Assembly (NCBI GenBank): GCA_964511405.1 | Contig: CAZEFK010000014.1 | Coordinates: 1-48,501, forward strand | Reading direction: 5' to 3' | DNA: 48,501 bases | Origin: CAZEFK01 sp964511405 | Lineage (GTDB): Bacteria; Pseudomonadota; Alphaproteobacteria; Elsterales; Elsteraceae | Shown: one piece after another, positions 36,095 to 43,699 of the stretch | Layout of the letters: each line of letters begins with the position of its first letter | How positions within the stretch are numbered: the first letter of the stretch is position 1 | Notes under the pieces: generated by a model | What the model was told of the DNA's origin: nothing | Database searches by the model: none | Seen by the model: the letters and a program-made list of their open reading frames with translations, nothing else | Position numbers and translations under genes: made by a program

Positions 36095-36835
36095 ATGAAT
36101 CCTGATCCGACCGACCTGGCCGAACTCCGGCGCGACCTGGCCGCGGCGCTGCGGCTGGCCGCCCGCTTCGACCTGCACGAAGGCATCTGCAACCATTTCT
36201 CGGTGATGCTGCCCGGCACCGCCGACCGCTTCCTGATCAATCCGCTGGGCCTGCACTGGGCCGAGGTCACGGCATCGGACCTGTGCGTGGTCGACGAGCG
36301 CGGCCGGGTGGTCGAGGGCCGGCACGCGGTCGAGGCGACCGCCCTGCATATCCACGGCCCCATCCACCGCGCCAACCCAGCCGCCCGCTGCGTCCTGCAC
36401 ACCCACATGCCCTATGCCACGGCGCTGACCCTGGTCGACGGTGGCCGGCTCGAGATGGTCAGCCAGAACGCCCTGCGCTTCCACGGCCGAATCGCCTATG
36501 ACGACGACTATCAGGGCCTGGCCCTGGACGATGCCGAAGGCGAGCGCATGGCCCGCGCCATGGCCGGCAAGCCGGTGCTGTTCCTGGCCAACCACGGCGT
36601 GATCGTATCGGGCGCCACCATCGCCGAGGCGTTCGACGAGCTCTATTACCTCGAGCGCGCCGCCATGGCCCAGGTCATGGCCGCCGGCCAAGGCAAGCCG
36701 CTGCGCCGGATCGGCGACAACCTGGCCGCTCATGTCTGCCGCCAGACCTTGGGTGAAGTTGCCGGCCAGGCCCATCGCCATTTCGCGGCGCTCAAGCGGC
36801 TGCTCGACCGGGAGGACGCCGGCTACGCGACATAG
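36095..36835 (+). CDS. Class II aldolase/adducin-family protein
   Basis: The 246-residue protein has the Zn-dependent aldolase fold: HEGICNHFSVMLPG, FLINPLGLHWAEVTASDL, Glu80, the metal ligands His102 and His104 in HTHMPYATAL, and His167 in FLANHGVIVSG. These match the fuculose-phosphate aldolase/adducin family, which also includes decarboxylases and enzymes of unknown substrate. The ATG at 36095 has a GGGGAGAG ribosome-binding site. Divergent orientation with the ThDP enzyme suggests a common pathway, and the GntR-type regulator downstream may control both; both ideas are inference. Confidence 0.86.
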   Translation: MNPDPTDLAELRRDLAAALRLAARFDLHEGICNHFSVMLPGTADRFLINPLGLHWAEVTASDLCVVDERGRVVEGRHAVEATALHIHGPIHRANPAARCVLHTHMPYATALTLVDGGRLEMVSQNALRFHGRIAYDDDYQGLALDDAEGERMARAMAGKPVLFLANHGVIVSGATIAEAFDELYYLERAAMAQVMAAGQGKPLRRIGDNLAAHVCRQTLGEVAGQAHRHFAALKRLLDREDAGYAT

Positions 36836-36856
36836 GATTGGGTAAATAGCAGACGA

Positions 36857-36885
36857 TTGGCTTTCCTTTTGGCCCGATCTATGAT
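36857..36885 (+). promoter_or_regulatory. Sigma70-like promoter for the downstream FadR-type regulator
   Basis: TTGGCT and TATGAT are spaced exactly 17 bases apart in a low-GC stretch 42 bases upstream of the regulator ATG. This is the best promoter match in the window. Location immediately before a regulator suggests possible autoregulation. Confidence 0.6.
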
Positions 36886-36926
36886 CGAACCATTAGCACC
36901 CATTCGCGGCCCGGGCGCCCGAAGCG

Positions 36927-37661
36927 ATGAGCTCGACCGTGTCGTCCGCCGCCGAGCGCGGCGGGATCCGTACCACCGAGGACCTGGTTCAGCTGGTCCG
37001 GACCTGGATCGAATCGGCCAAGCTCAAGGAAGGTGATCGGCTGCCCACCGAACGGGCGCTGGCCGAGCAGTTCGCGCTCAACCGCAACCTGGTGCGCCGG
37101 GCGTTCCAGCAGCTCGACCGCCTGGGGCTGATCAACCGCCATGTCGGGCGCGGCACCTTCGTCGGCAGCGCGTCGGCGCGCCCGGCGAGCGCGACGCCGC
37201 CGCGCGGTCCTGGGCCGGTCGACTGCAGCCCCGCCGCGCTGCTCCAGGCCCGGCTGTTGCTGGAGCCGCGGATCGCCACCCTGGCCGTCGCCAACGCCAC
37301 CCCGTCGGACCTGGCGACCCTTGACCAGATCGTCGCCGAGGCGGCGCGGACGACGGGCGCCGAAGCCTTCGAAGGCCTGGGGCAGCGCTTCGCCGAGACC
37401 TTGAGCGCGATCTCCCGCAATCCGCTGATCCAGGCCATGGCCAGCCAGATCCAGGGGGCCCGCCGCGCCCTGGGCAGCATCCGCGGCGGCCTGGACGACG
37501 ACGAGCGGGCCCAGATCGTGGCCGGCTACCGCGCCGTGGTCGACGCCATCCGCCGGCGCGACCCGGAGGCCGCCAGCGCGACCGTCAGCCGCATGCTGCT
37601 GCGGGATACTCGGACGTTTTCCCTCCTCGCGAGAATGGAACTGCTGCCCGACGACATCTAA
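36927..37661 (+). CDS. GntR-family transcriptional regulator, FadR (FCD) subfamily
   Basis: The 244-residue protein has an N-terminal winged helix (about 18-82: LKEGDRLPTERALAEQFALNRN, then LVRRAFQQLDRLGLI and GRGTFV). A helical FCD ligand domain follows, with LLQARLLLEPRIATLAVANAT. FCD regulators bind organic acids, often through a metal, and repress neighbouring catabolic genes. The ATG at 36927 is preceded by a good promoter. Its closest neighbours are the aldolase and ThDP enzyme, the likely targets. The ligand is unknown. Confidence 0.9.
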   Translation: MSSTVSSAAERGGIRTTEDLVQLVRTWIESAKLKEGDRLPTERALAEQFALNRNLVRRAFQQLDRLGLINRHVGRGTFVGSASARPASATPPRGPGPVDCSPAALLQARLLLEPRIATLAVANATPSDLATLDQIVAEAARTTGAEAFEGLGQRFAETLSAISRNPLIQAMASQIQGARRALGSIRGGLDDDERAQIVAGYRAVVDAIRRRDPEAASATVSRMLLRDTRTFSLLARMELLPDDI

Positions 37662-37717
37662 GGGCCTGATCGTCCGGTTACCCCGACAGGTCCCAACCCG
37701 CCACCGAGGGCGATTCC

Positions 37718-38086
37718 ATGGCCAACATCCTAGTCATCGACGACGAGAGCGAGGTCCGGTACGCCATCCGCGCCGTTCTGGAGGACCAGGGCCACCGGGT
37801 GGCCGAGGCCGAGACCGGCAATGCCGGCCTGTCGACACTGGAGACCGAGTCCTTCGATCTGGTGATGTGCGACATCATCATGCCCGACAAGGAGGGGATC
37901 GAGACCATCGTCGAGATCCGCGAGCGGCTGCCTAAGCAGAAGATCGTAGCAATGAGCGGCGGCGGCCGAATCATGAAAGAAGATTATTTAGCCGTCGCCG
38001 CCGCCGTTGGTGCAACTCACACGATGAGCAAGCCGTTTGACGCACAGACCCTGACAGAAATGGTCAATGCAATTCTACGGAACTAG
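37718..38086 (+). CDS. Single-domain response regulator (CheY-like), intact
   Basis: This 122-residue stand-alone receiver has Asp8-Asp9-Glu10, phospho-Asp52 in VMCDIIMPDKEG, Ser80 in IVAMSGGG and Lys105 in MSKPFD. All switch residues are present. There is no output domain, so it must act through protein contact or phosphorelay. The last quarter of the gene has AT-richer codons (for example around 37975-38000) than its neighbours. A related receiver gene follows 30 bases later. The partner kinase is not obvious. Confidence 0.92.
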   Translation: MANILVIDDESEVRYAIRAVLEDQGHRVAEAETGNAGLSTLETESFDLVMCDIIMPDKEGIETIVEIRERLPKQKIVAMSGGGRIMKEDYLAVAAAVGATHTMSKPFDAQTLTEMVNAILRN

Positions 38087-38116
38087 GGCGCCGGGGTGGC
38101 GCGGGGTGCACGGCAG

Positions 38117-38536
38117 ATGGCCAGGATCTTGATCGTCGACGATGAGCCCGAAACCCGCTACGCCCTGTCGCGCGTGCTCGACAGCGCCGGCCATGAGGTG
38201 CTGGATGCCAGTACCGCGCAGGATGCCCTGGACCGGATCGAATCGACCGACGTCGATGCCGTCCTCTGCGATATTCATCTGCCCGACGATGGCGGCGTGA
38301 CCCTGGTCGCCGAGGTCGCGCGCCGCTATCCCGGCGTCGCGGTCGTCGCCATCGCACGCAGCGGCCTGGCCGCATCGGCCCGGCAGCTCGACCGGGCACA
38401 GCGGTCGGGGGCCGTCGAAGTGCTCCATACGCCCTTCGACGGCGACACGCTGGTCGCCCGGATCGCGCGCGCCTTGCAGGTGCGCGCCGGGCAGCGCGCG
38501 GCGCAGCCCATGGTGGCGCGGCCAGCGCTCGGATAG
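38117..38536 (+). CDS. Single-domain receiver lacking two switch residues (pseudo-receiver)
   Basis: The 139-residue protein aligns without gaps to the preceding receiver through about residue 120. It keeps Asp8-Asp9-Glu10 and Asp52 in VLCDIHLPDDGG. However position 80 is Ala instead of Ser/Thr (VVAIARSG), and position 105 is Thr instead of the near-invariant Lys (VLHTPFD). Normal phosphorylation switching is therefore doubtful. A 20-residue basic tail follows the domain. The ATG at 38117 fits the paralogue's start; a GTG at 38096 adds seven residues. It is probably a tandem duplicate that diverged. Confidence 0.87.
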   Translation: MARILIVDDEPETRYALSRVLDSAGHEVLDASTAQDALDRIESTDVDAVLCDIHLPDDGGVTLVAEVARRYPGVAVVAIARSGLAASARQLDRAQRSGAVEVLHTPFDGDTLVARIARALQVRAGQRAAQPMVARPALG

Positions 38537-38620
38537 CCCGGCCCGGTCGTCGCCTGATCGGCCGGACCAGGTCAAAGCGCGTCTCGGCGACGGCGGCCGA
38601 GTCGTGCTATCAGGCGGCCC

Positions 38621-40480
38621 ATGCTGGATATCGTGAACCTGGATTTCCGGATCGCCGGCCGTGCGCTCCTGGAAGGAGCCAACGCGTCGATCCCCGAGGG
38701 CCACAAGGTGGCCCTGGTCGGACGCAACGGCGCCGGCAAGTCGACCTTGCTGAAGCTGATCGCGGGCCTGGCCGAGGCTGACAAGGGGGCGATCCGCCTG
38801 CCACGCGACGCGCGCCTGGGCATGGTCGCCCAGGAGGCCCCGGGCGGCAGCGAGACGCCGCTCGACGTGGTGCTGGCCGCCGACACCGAGCGCGCCCGCC
38901 TGCTGTCCGAGGCCGAGCATGCCGCCGAGCCCGGGCGCATCGCCGAGATCCAGGCGCGGCTGACCGACATCGACGCCCATTCGGCGCCGGCGCGCGCTGC
39001 CGTCATCCTGGCCGGCCTCGGGTTCGATCAGGCGATGCAGGCCGAGCCCATGTCGGCCTTCTCCGGCGGTTGGCGGATGCGCGTGGCCCTGGCCGCGGCA
39101 CTGTTCGCCGAGCCCGACCTGCTGCTGCTGGACGAGCCGACCAACCATCTGGACTTCGAGGCCGCGGCCTGGCTGGAGGGCTTCCTCAAGCGCTACCCGC
39201 GGACCCTGCTGATGGTCAGCCATGACCGCGATTTCCTGAACGCCGTCGCCGACGGCATCCTGCATCTCGACCGCGGCCAGCTGACCTTCTACCGCGGCGA
39301 CTACGACGCGTTCCGCCGGGTCCGCGCCGAGCGCGCCGCCCAGGCTGCGGCCAAGGCCGCGCGCCAGGAGCAGGAGCGCAAGCGCATCCAGGGCTTCATC
39401 GACCGCTTCCGCGCCAAGGCCACCAAGGCCCGTCAGGCGCAGAGCCGGATCAAGGCGTTGGCGCGCATGGAGCCGATCCCCGAGGCCGAGCGCGATCCGT
39501 CGGTGGTCTTCCGGTTCCCCGAGCCCGAACCGCTGCCGCCGCCGCTGATCGCGCTCGACCGCGCCGCGGTCGGCTATGGCGGCGCGAAGCCGGTGCTGGA
39601 GCGCCTGGACCTGCGGGTCGATCCCGACGACCGCATCGCGCTGCTCGGCGCCAATGGCGCCGGCAAGTCGACCCTGGTCAAGCTGCTGGCGGGGCGGCTG
39701 CCGACGCAGGCCGGCTCGCGCCATGCCTCCGGCAAGATGCGGGTCGGCTATTTCGCTCAGCACCAGGTCGAGGAGATGGATCCGGCCGAGACGCCGATCC
39801 AGGCCATGGCGCGCGCCATGGGCCACCCGCCCGAGAGCAGGGTCCGCGGCCGGCTCGGCCAGTTCGGCTTCGGCCAGGGCCGGGCCGAGGTCCGGATCGG
39901 GTCGCTGTCGGGCGGCGAGAAGGCCAGGCTGACCCTGGCCCTGATCACCCACGACGCGCCGCACCTGCTGATCCTGGACGAACCGACCAACCACCTGGAC
40001 CTCGAGGCGCGCGAGGCGTTGATCGAGGGGCTGAACGACTATACCGGCGCGGTCATCCTGGTCAGCCACGACCGCCACCTGGTGGAACTGCTGGCCGACC
40101 GGCTATGGCTGGTGGCCAACCGCACGGCGCAGCCGTTCGACGGCGACCTGGACGACTACCGCCGCCGCCTGGCCGAGTCCCCGCGCGACCGCCGGGCGGC
40201 GTCCGCGCCACCGCCCAAGCCGGCGCCGCAACCCACGGTCGACCTGCCGCGGCTCAAGCGCCGCGCCCGCGACGCCGAGGCGCTGGTCGCCCGCCTGACC
40301 GCCGACAAGGACCGGGTCGAGCGCGACCTCCAGGATCCCAAGCTCTACGCTGGGCCGTCGGCGCGCCTGACCGAGCTCACCCGCGCCGCCGCCGAGATCG
40401 GCGAGCGCCTGGCCCGGGCCGAGACCGACTGGCTGGACGCCGCCGAGGCGCTGGAGGCTGCGGCGGCCCGCGTCTCGTGA
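38621..40480 (+). CDS. ABC-F family ATPase (YheS/Uup-like)
   Basis: ABC-F proteins are soluble twin ATPases that act on ribosomes. The 619-residue protein has two full nucleotide-binding domains. The first has GRNGAGKST, signature FSGGWRMRVALA and LLLLDEPTNHLD; the second has GANGAGKST, LSGGEKARLTLAL and LLILDEPTNHLD. A basic helical linker (about 225-290) contains QEQERKRIQGFIDRFRAKA, the P-site tRNA interaction motif region. A C-terminal coiled-coil tail (about 540-615) is present. It lacks features tying it to antibiotic resistance; the housekeeping YheS-like type is likeliest. It overlaps rlmJ by GTGA. Confidence 0.93.
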   Translation: MLDIVNLDFRIAGRALLEGANASIPEGHKVALVGRNGAGKSTLLKLIAGLAEADKGAIRLPRDARLGMVAQEAPGGSETPLDVVLAADTERARLLSEAEHAAEPGRIAEIQARLTDIDAHSAPARAAVILAGLGFDQAMQAEPMSAFSGGWRMRVALAAALFAEPDLLLLDEPTNHLDFEAAAWLEGFLKRYPRTLLMVSHDRDFLNAVADGILHLDRGQLTFYRGDYDAFRRVRAERAAQAAAKAARQEQERKRIQGFIDRFRAKATKARQAQSRIKALARMEPIPEAERDPSVVFRFPEPEPLPPPLIALDRAAVGYGGAKPVLERLDLRVDPDDRIALLGANGAGKSTLVKLLAGRLPTQAGSRHASGKMRVGYFAQHQVEEMDPAETPIQAMARAMGHPPESRVRGRLGQFGFGQGRAEVRIGSLSGGEKARLTLALITHDAPHLLILDEPTNHLDLEAREALIEGLNDYTGAVILVSHDRHLVELLADRLWLVANRTAQPFDGDLDDYRRRLAESPRDRRAASAPPPKPAPQPTVDLPRLKRRARDAEALVARLTADKDRVERDLQDPKLYAGPSARLTELTRAAAEIGERLARAETDWLDAAEALEAAAARVS

Positions 40481-41286
40481 ACTATCGCCATGTCTTCCAT
40501 GCCGGCGGCATTGCCGACTGCTTCAAGCATGCCGCCTTGGTCGCCCTGATCGAGCGGCTGGCCGAGAAACCGGCCGGGTTCGCGGTGCTCGACACCCACG
40601 CCGGCATCGGCCTCTACGACCTCGACTCCGATCAGGCGGCGCGGACCGGCGAGTGGCAGGCCGGCATCGGCGCGCTGTGGCGGACCCGGCCGCCCGGGCT
40701 CGCCCGCTACGTGGATCTGGTGGCCGGCCAGTCCGGCGGCGCGCTGGTCCGCTACCCCGGCTCGCCGGCGCTGGCCGCGGCGCTGCTGCGGCCGCAGGAC
40801 CGCCTGATCTGCTGCGAGCTGCATCCCGAGGACGTCGGCGTGCTTCGGCAGCGCGTCCCGCGTGCCGAAGTGCATCACCGCGACGGCTATGAAGCCCTGA
40901 AAGCGCTGCTGCCGCCGCGGGAGCGCCGCGGCCTGGCGCTGATCGATCCGCCCTACGAGGATCGGCTGGAGCTGCTGCGCCTGGCCGACGCACTGCCGCG
41001 CCTCTGCGCCCGTTGGCCGACCGGTCACGTCATGCTGTGGTACCCCATCAAGGACCGTCCGGCGGTCGACCGCTTCCATGCCGCCGTCGTGGCCGCCGGC
41101 CTGCGCCGCCTGCTGGTCGCCGAGTTCCTGCCCGGCGGTGACGGCGCGCTCAAGGGTTCGGGCCTGCTGCTGGTCAACCCGCCCTGGCGCTATGACGAGA
41201 CGCTGGCGGCCCTGCTGCCGGACCTGGCGGCGGGGCTGGAGCTGGACGGCGCCGACACGCGCCTGGAGTGGCTGGTCGGCGAATAG
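40477..41286 (+). CDS. rlmJ: 23S rRNA (adenine2030-N6)-methyltransferase RlmJ
   Basis: RlmJ methylates A2030 of 23S rRNA. The 269-residue protein starts NYRHVFHAGGIADCFKHAAL, the family hallmark, then has VLDTHAGIGLYDL for SAM binding and the catalytic motif IV LIDPPYE. WYPIKDR and GSGLLLVNPPW are conserved at the C-terminal half. The start is a GTG at 40477 overlapping the ABC-F stop by four bases (GTGA), so both ribosome-related genes are coupled. It is convergent with the DMT-family genes, two bases apart. Confidence 0.95.
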   Translation: MNYRHVFHAGGIADCFKHAALVALIERLAEKPAGFAVLDTHAGIGLYDLDSDQAARTGEWQAGIGALWRTRPPGLARYVDLVAGQSGGALVRYPGSPALAAALLRPQDRLICCELHPEDVGVLRQRVPRAEVHHRDGYEALKALLPPRERRGLALIDPPYEDRLELLRLADALPRLCARWPTGHVMLWYPIKDRPAVDRFHAAVVAAGLRRLLVAEFLPGGDGALKGSGLLLVNPPWRYDETLAALLPDLAAGLELDGADTRLEWLVGE

Positions 41287-41288
41287 GC

Positions 41289-41654
41289 TCAGTGGCGCGC
41301 CTGGCTGCGCCCGATGCACAGGGCGCCGGCCAGCACGATCAGGGTCCCGGCCGCGCGCTGCCAGCCGACCGGCTCGCCCAGCATCAGCGCCGCGGTCAGG
41401 GTCGCCGAGACCAGCGACAGGGCAATGCCGATCGGATAGGCGATCGACAGCGGGTTGCGCACCATCGCCCACAGCCAGACGCCGAGGCCGGCGAAGTAGA
41501 GCGCGCCCGCCAGGCTCAGCCGGAACACACCGACCAGGGTCGGATGGTCCAGCAGGCCGCCGCCGGCGACTTGCCGGATCAGCGCCAGGCCGGCCGAGGT
41601 GAGCGCCGTGCTGGCCAGGTACAGGACCAGGTCGACCGGGCCCATCCGGCTCAC
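41289..41654 (-). CDS. Small DMT/SMR-type four-helix membrane protein, second of a pair
   Basis: The 121-residue protein has four hydrophobic helices, for example LVLYLASTALTSAGLALI, SLAGALYFAGLGVWLWAM, and PLSIAYPIGIALSLVSA. The last helix carries GEPVGWQRAAGTLIVLAG, with the conserved Glu-Pro and Gly motifs of EamA/SMR proteins. The GTG at 41654 overlaps the stop of the partner gene (GTGA); an ATG at 41645 is an alternative. Tightly coupled small pairs like this resemble ArnE/ArnF undecaprenyl-phosphate-aminoarabinose flippases or paired SMR exporters. The glycan genes nearby favour a flippase role, which is inference. Confidence 0.78.
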   Translation of the reverse strand: MSRMGPVDLVLYLASTALTSAGLALIRQVAGGGLLDHPTLVGVFRLSLAGALYFAGLGVWLWAMVRNPLSIAYPIGIALSLVSATLTAALMLGEPVGWQRAAGTLIVLAGALCIGRSQARH

Positions 41655-41998
41655 GCTCCCCGCGACAGCACGGCGACGCCCACGGCGATCAGGACCATGC
41701 CGGCGGCCTTCCAGGCGTCGATCCGTTCGTGGAACACCCAGCGCGACAGGCAGGCCGCGGTCACCAGGTTGAGGCCGATGGCCACCGGCGCCATGACCGA
41801 CAGGTCGGCGCGCGACAGCAGGAACACCAGCAGCCCGAAGCCGGTCAGGATGGCCGCGACGGCCGCCGCCGCGCGCCACGCCGCCGCCGGCCAGTGCCGG
41901 GCCTGGGCGCGGTGGATCGCAGCCTTGGCCAGCGCCGCGGCGCTGGTCCCGGCCAGGGCGTAGACGACGTAGAGGGGCAGGTCGAGCAGGATGGACAT
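41651..41998 (-). CDS. Small DMT/SMR-type four-helix membrane protein, first of a pair
   Basis: The 115-residue protein has four predicted helices, including LDLPLYVVYALAGTSAAALAK, AAAVAAILTGFGLLVFLLS, SVMAPVAIGLNLVTAACLS and AAGMVLIAVGVAVLS. The loop WVFHERIDAWKAAG carries the conserved Glu before the last helix, as in EamA/SMR proteins. It is translationally coupled to a second protein of the same size, indicating a heterodimer. ArnE/ArnF-like flippase subunits and paired SMR pumps are the main alternatives. It starts 285 bases from the divergent aminotransferase gene. Confidence 0.78.
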   Translation of the reverse strand: MSILLDLPLYVVYALAGTSAAALAKAAIHRAQARHWPAAAWRAAAAVAAILTGFGLLVFLLSRADLSVMAPVAIGLNLVTAACLSRWVFHERIDAWKAAGMVLIAVGVAVLSRGA

Positions 41999-42010
41999 CG
42001 GCGGGGGAGC

Positions 42011-42150
42011 GCTAGAGCGGGATGTGCATACGATGGAATCGTCGTGATTCCCCCTCCACCCGACCTCCTCCCACAGGGGGAGGAGGTCGGGTGGAGGGGT
42101 GCCAGCACGCCGGTGCGAGGCTTTATTGAGTCAACCTGACCTGCTCTAGC
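42011..42150. repeat. Compound inverted-repeat element (MITE- or REP-like), 140 bp
   Basis: The ends are imperfect terminal inverted repeats: GCTAGAGCGGG at 42011 and its near complement ending CTGCTCTAGC at 42150, 10 of 11 matching. Inside are a 6-bp stem (GGAATC/GATTCC, 42035-42051) and a perfect 22-bp inverted repeat, arms 42051-42072 and 42078-42099, around ACAGG. Nothing is coded. No target-site duplication is obvious. Such structure suggests a non-autonomous mobile or dispersed repeat, or a strong bidirectional terminator for a promoterless gap. Copy number is unknown from one window. Confidence 0.65.
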
Positions 42151-42282
42151 AGGCCGGCGCCGCCCTCGAAAGCGCCGCATGCCGACATGACCAAGGTTTA
42201 ATCTCGCCGGAATTACGAACATTTAAGTACCGGGACCCGCGGACGGCTGCCACCTTCTCGGGCTCAGTCCTGGAGAGCGTCC

Positions 42283-43422
42283 GTGACCCAGTCCCCCGCC
42301 GACCTCGAACCCCTGTATTTCGCCCGGCCGAGCCTGCAGTACCGCCGTTACAAGGACGAGATCGACGCCGCGATCCAACGCGTCCTGGACGGGCACGCCT
42401 ACATCCTGGGCGACGAAGTGCGGCAGTTCGAGGCGGAGTTCGCGGCCTGGACCGGCGCGCGCCATGCCATCGGGGTGGCCAATGGCACCGACGCTCTGCA
42501 TCTGTCGCTACGCGCCCTCGGCATCGGGCCCGGCGACGAGGTCATCACTGCCGCCCACACCGCCGTCGCCACGGTCGCCGCCATCGAGATGAGCGGCGCC
42601 CGGCCGCGCTTCGCCGACATCGACCCCGACGGCTACGGCCTCGACCCGGCGTCGGTCGCCCGGGCGATCCGGCCCGCGACCAAGGCGATCCTGCCCGTTC
42701 ACATCTATGGGCGCCCGGTCGACCTGGGCGCCCTGGCCGACCTCGCCGACCGCCATCGCCTGGCCCTGATCGAGGACTGCGCCCAAGCGCATGGCGCCCT
42801 GTGGTCCGGACAACGGGTCGGCACGATCGGCCGGGTCGGTTGCTTCTCGCTCTATCCCACCAAGAACCTGGGCGCGATCGGCGACGGCGGCATCGTCGTC
42901 ACCAGCGACGATGCCGTCGCCGAGCGCCTGCGCCTGCTGCGCCAATATGGCTGGCGCGACCGCCAGGTGTCGGAGATTCCCGGCTGGAATTCGCGGCTGG
43001 ACGAGCTGCAGGCCGCGATCCTGCGGGTCAAGCTGCGTCATCTGGACGCAATGAATGCGCGCCGCCGCGCTATCGCCGCCCGCTATATCGCCGCGTTCGA
43101 CGGCCTCGGACTCGGCCTGCCCACGGATCCGAGCGATGGCCGGTCGGTCTATCATCTCTTCGTGATTCGCGCGGCCGAGCGCGACCGGCTGAAGCAGCAT
43201 TTGGCGGATCAGCAGATCATCGCCGGCATCCATTATCCGCTGCCCGCCCATCGCCACCCCGCCTATGCCGGGCGTCTGGGCGGCGACCCGCTGCCGGTCA
43301 CCGAGGCGGCTTGCGACCAGATCCTGTCGCTGCCCATGTATCCCGAGCTGACCGACGCCGAGGTCGAGCGCGTGATCGCCGCCGTTCGCAGCTTCCAGCC
43401 CCGCCGCATCGCTGCCGAATAG
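42283..43422 (+). CDS. DegT/DnrJ/EryC1/StrS-family sugar aminotransferase
   Basis: The 379-residue PLP enzyme transfers an amino group to a nucleotide-linked keto-sugar. It has YKDEIDAAIQRVLDGHAYILG, GVANGTDALHLSLRALG, a cofactor-contacting Asp165 in IEDCAQAHGA, and Lys194 in SLYPTKNLGAIGDGG. The C-terminal YHLFVIRA and GIHYPLPAHRHPAY motifs resemble the FdtB/QdtB/DesV type that makes 3-amino sugars. The GTG at 42283 has a GGAGAG site. The ketoisomerase-like gene at 47009 could supply its 3-keto substrate. Confidence 0.92.
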   Translation: MTQSPADLEPLYFARPSLQYRRYKDEIDAAIQRVLDGHAYILGDEVRQFEAEFAAWTGARHAIGVANGTDALHLSLRALGIGPGDEVITAAHTAVATVAAIEMSGARPRFADIDPDGYGLDPASVARAIRPATKAILPVHIYGRPVDLGALADLADRHRLALIEDCAQAHGALWSGQRVGTIGRVGCFSLYPTKNLGAIGDGGIVVTSDDAVAERLRLLRQYGWRDRQVSEIPGWNSRLDELQAAILRVKLRHLDAMNARRRAIAARYIAAFDGLGLGLPTDPSDGRSVYHLFVIRAAERDRLKQHLADQQIIAGIHYPLPAHRHPAYAGRLGGDPLPVTEAACDQILSLPMYPELTDAEVERVIAAVRSFQPRRIAAE

Positions 43423-43425
43423 GCG

Positions 43426-43456
43426 GCCTCCCTGGGCGTGAGCCCCGGGGCGAGGC
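43426..43456 (+). terminator. Possible terminator after the aminotransferase gene
   Basis: GCCTC (43426-43430) pairs with GAGGC (43452-43456), enclosing GC-rich inner pairs, followed by TTTAGC. The T tract is short, so efficiency is uncertain. The sequence beyond becomes unusually AT-rich. Confidence 0.35.
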
Positions 43457-43561
43457 TTTAGCTGCTTATAAACAATTTAGCTTAATCCTGTTGGGTGGGC
43501 GGGGCGCCGGCCGGCGCCTCGGCATGCCACCGTCGGTTTATCGACCGTGGTGGCAAAATAT

Positions 43562-43699
43562 ATGGCATTTTATGCTTGTGTTTTAATGGTCATATAATAA
43601 AGTATGATCTATATGACCCCGATGGCCACACCGCCCCGGAGGGCCCTCAGCATGGATCGTATGATATCACTAATTGCCGTTGCCGACCAAGGAACCCCG
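43562..43699 (+). promoter_or_regulatory. AT-rich promoter/operator region of the GntR-type regulator
   Basis: An exact TATAAT lies at 43593-43598, overlapped by an imperfect dyad GGTCATA-N8-TATGATC (43588-43609). A perfect octamer palindrome TGATATCA is at 43662-43669. The -35 match is weak. The low GC content is unlike coding DNA here, which argues that translation starts downstream. The dyads are candidate operators, perhaps for autorepression by the downstream regulator. Confidence 0.5.

Noticed and set aside
42051..42099. The 22-bp inverted repeat as a CRISPR repeat unit
   Set aside because: It occurs once here, with no spacers or cas genes.
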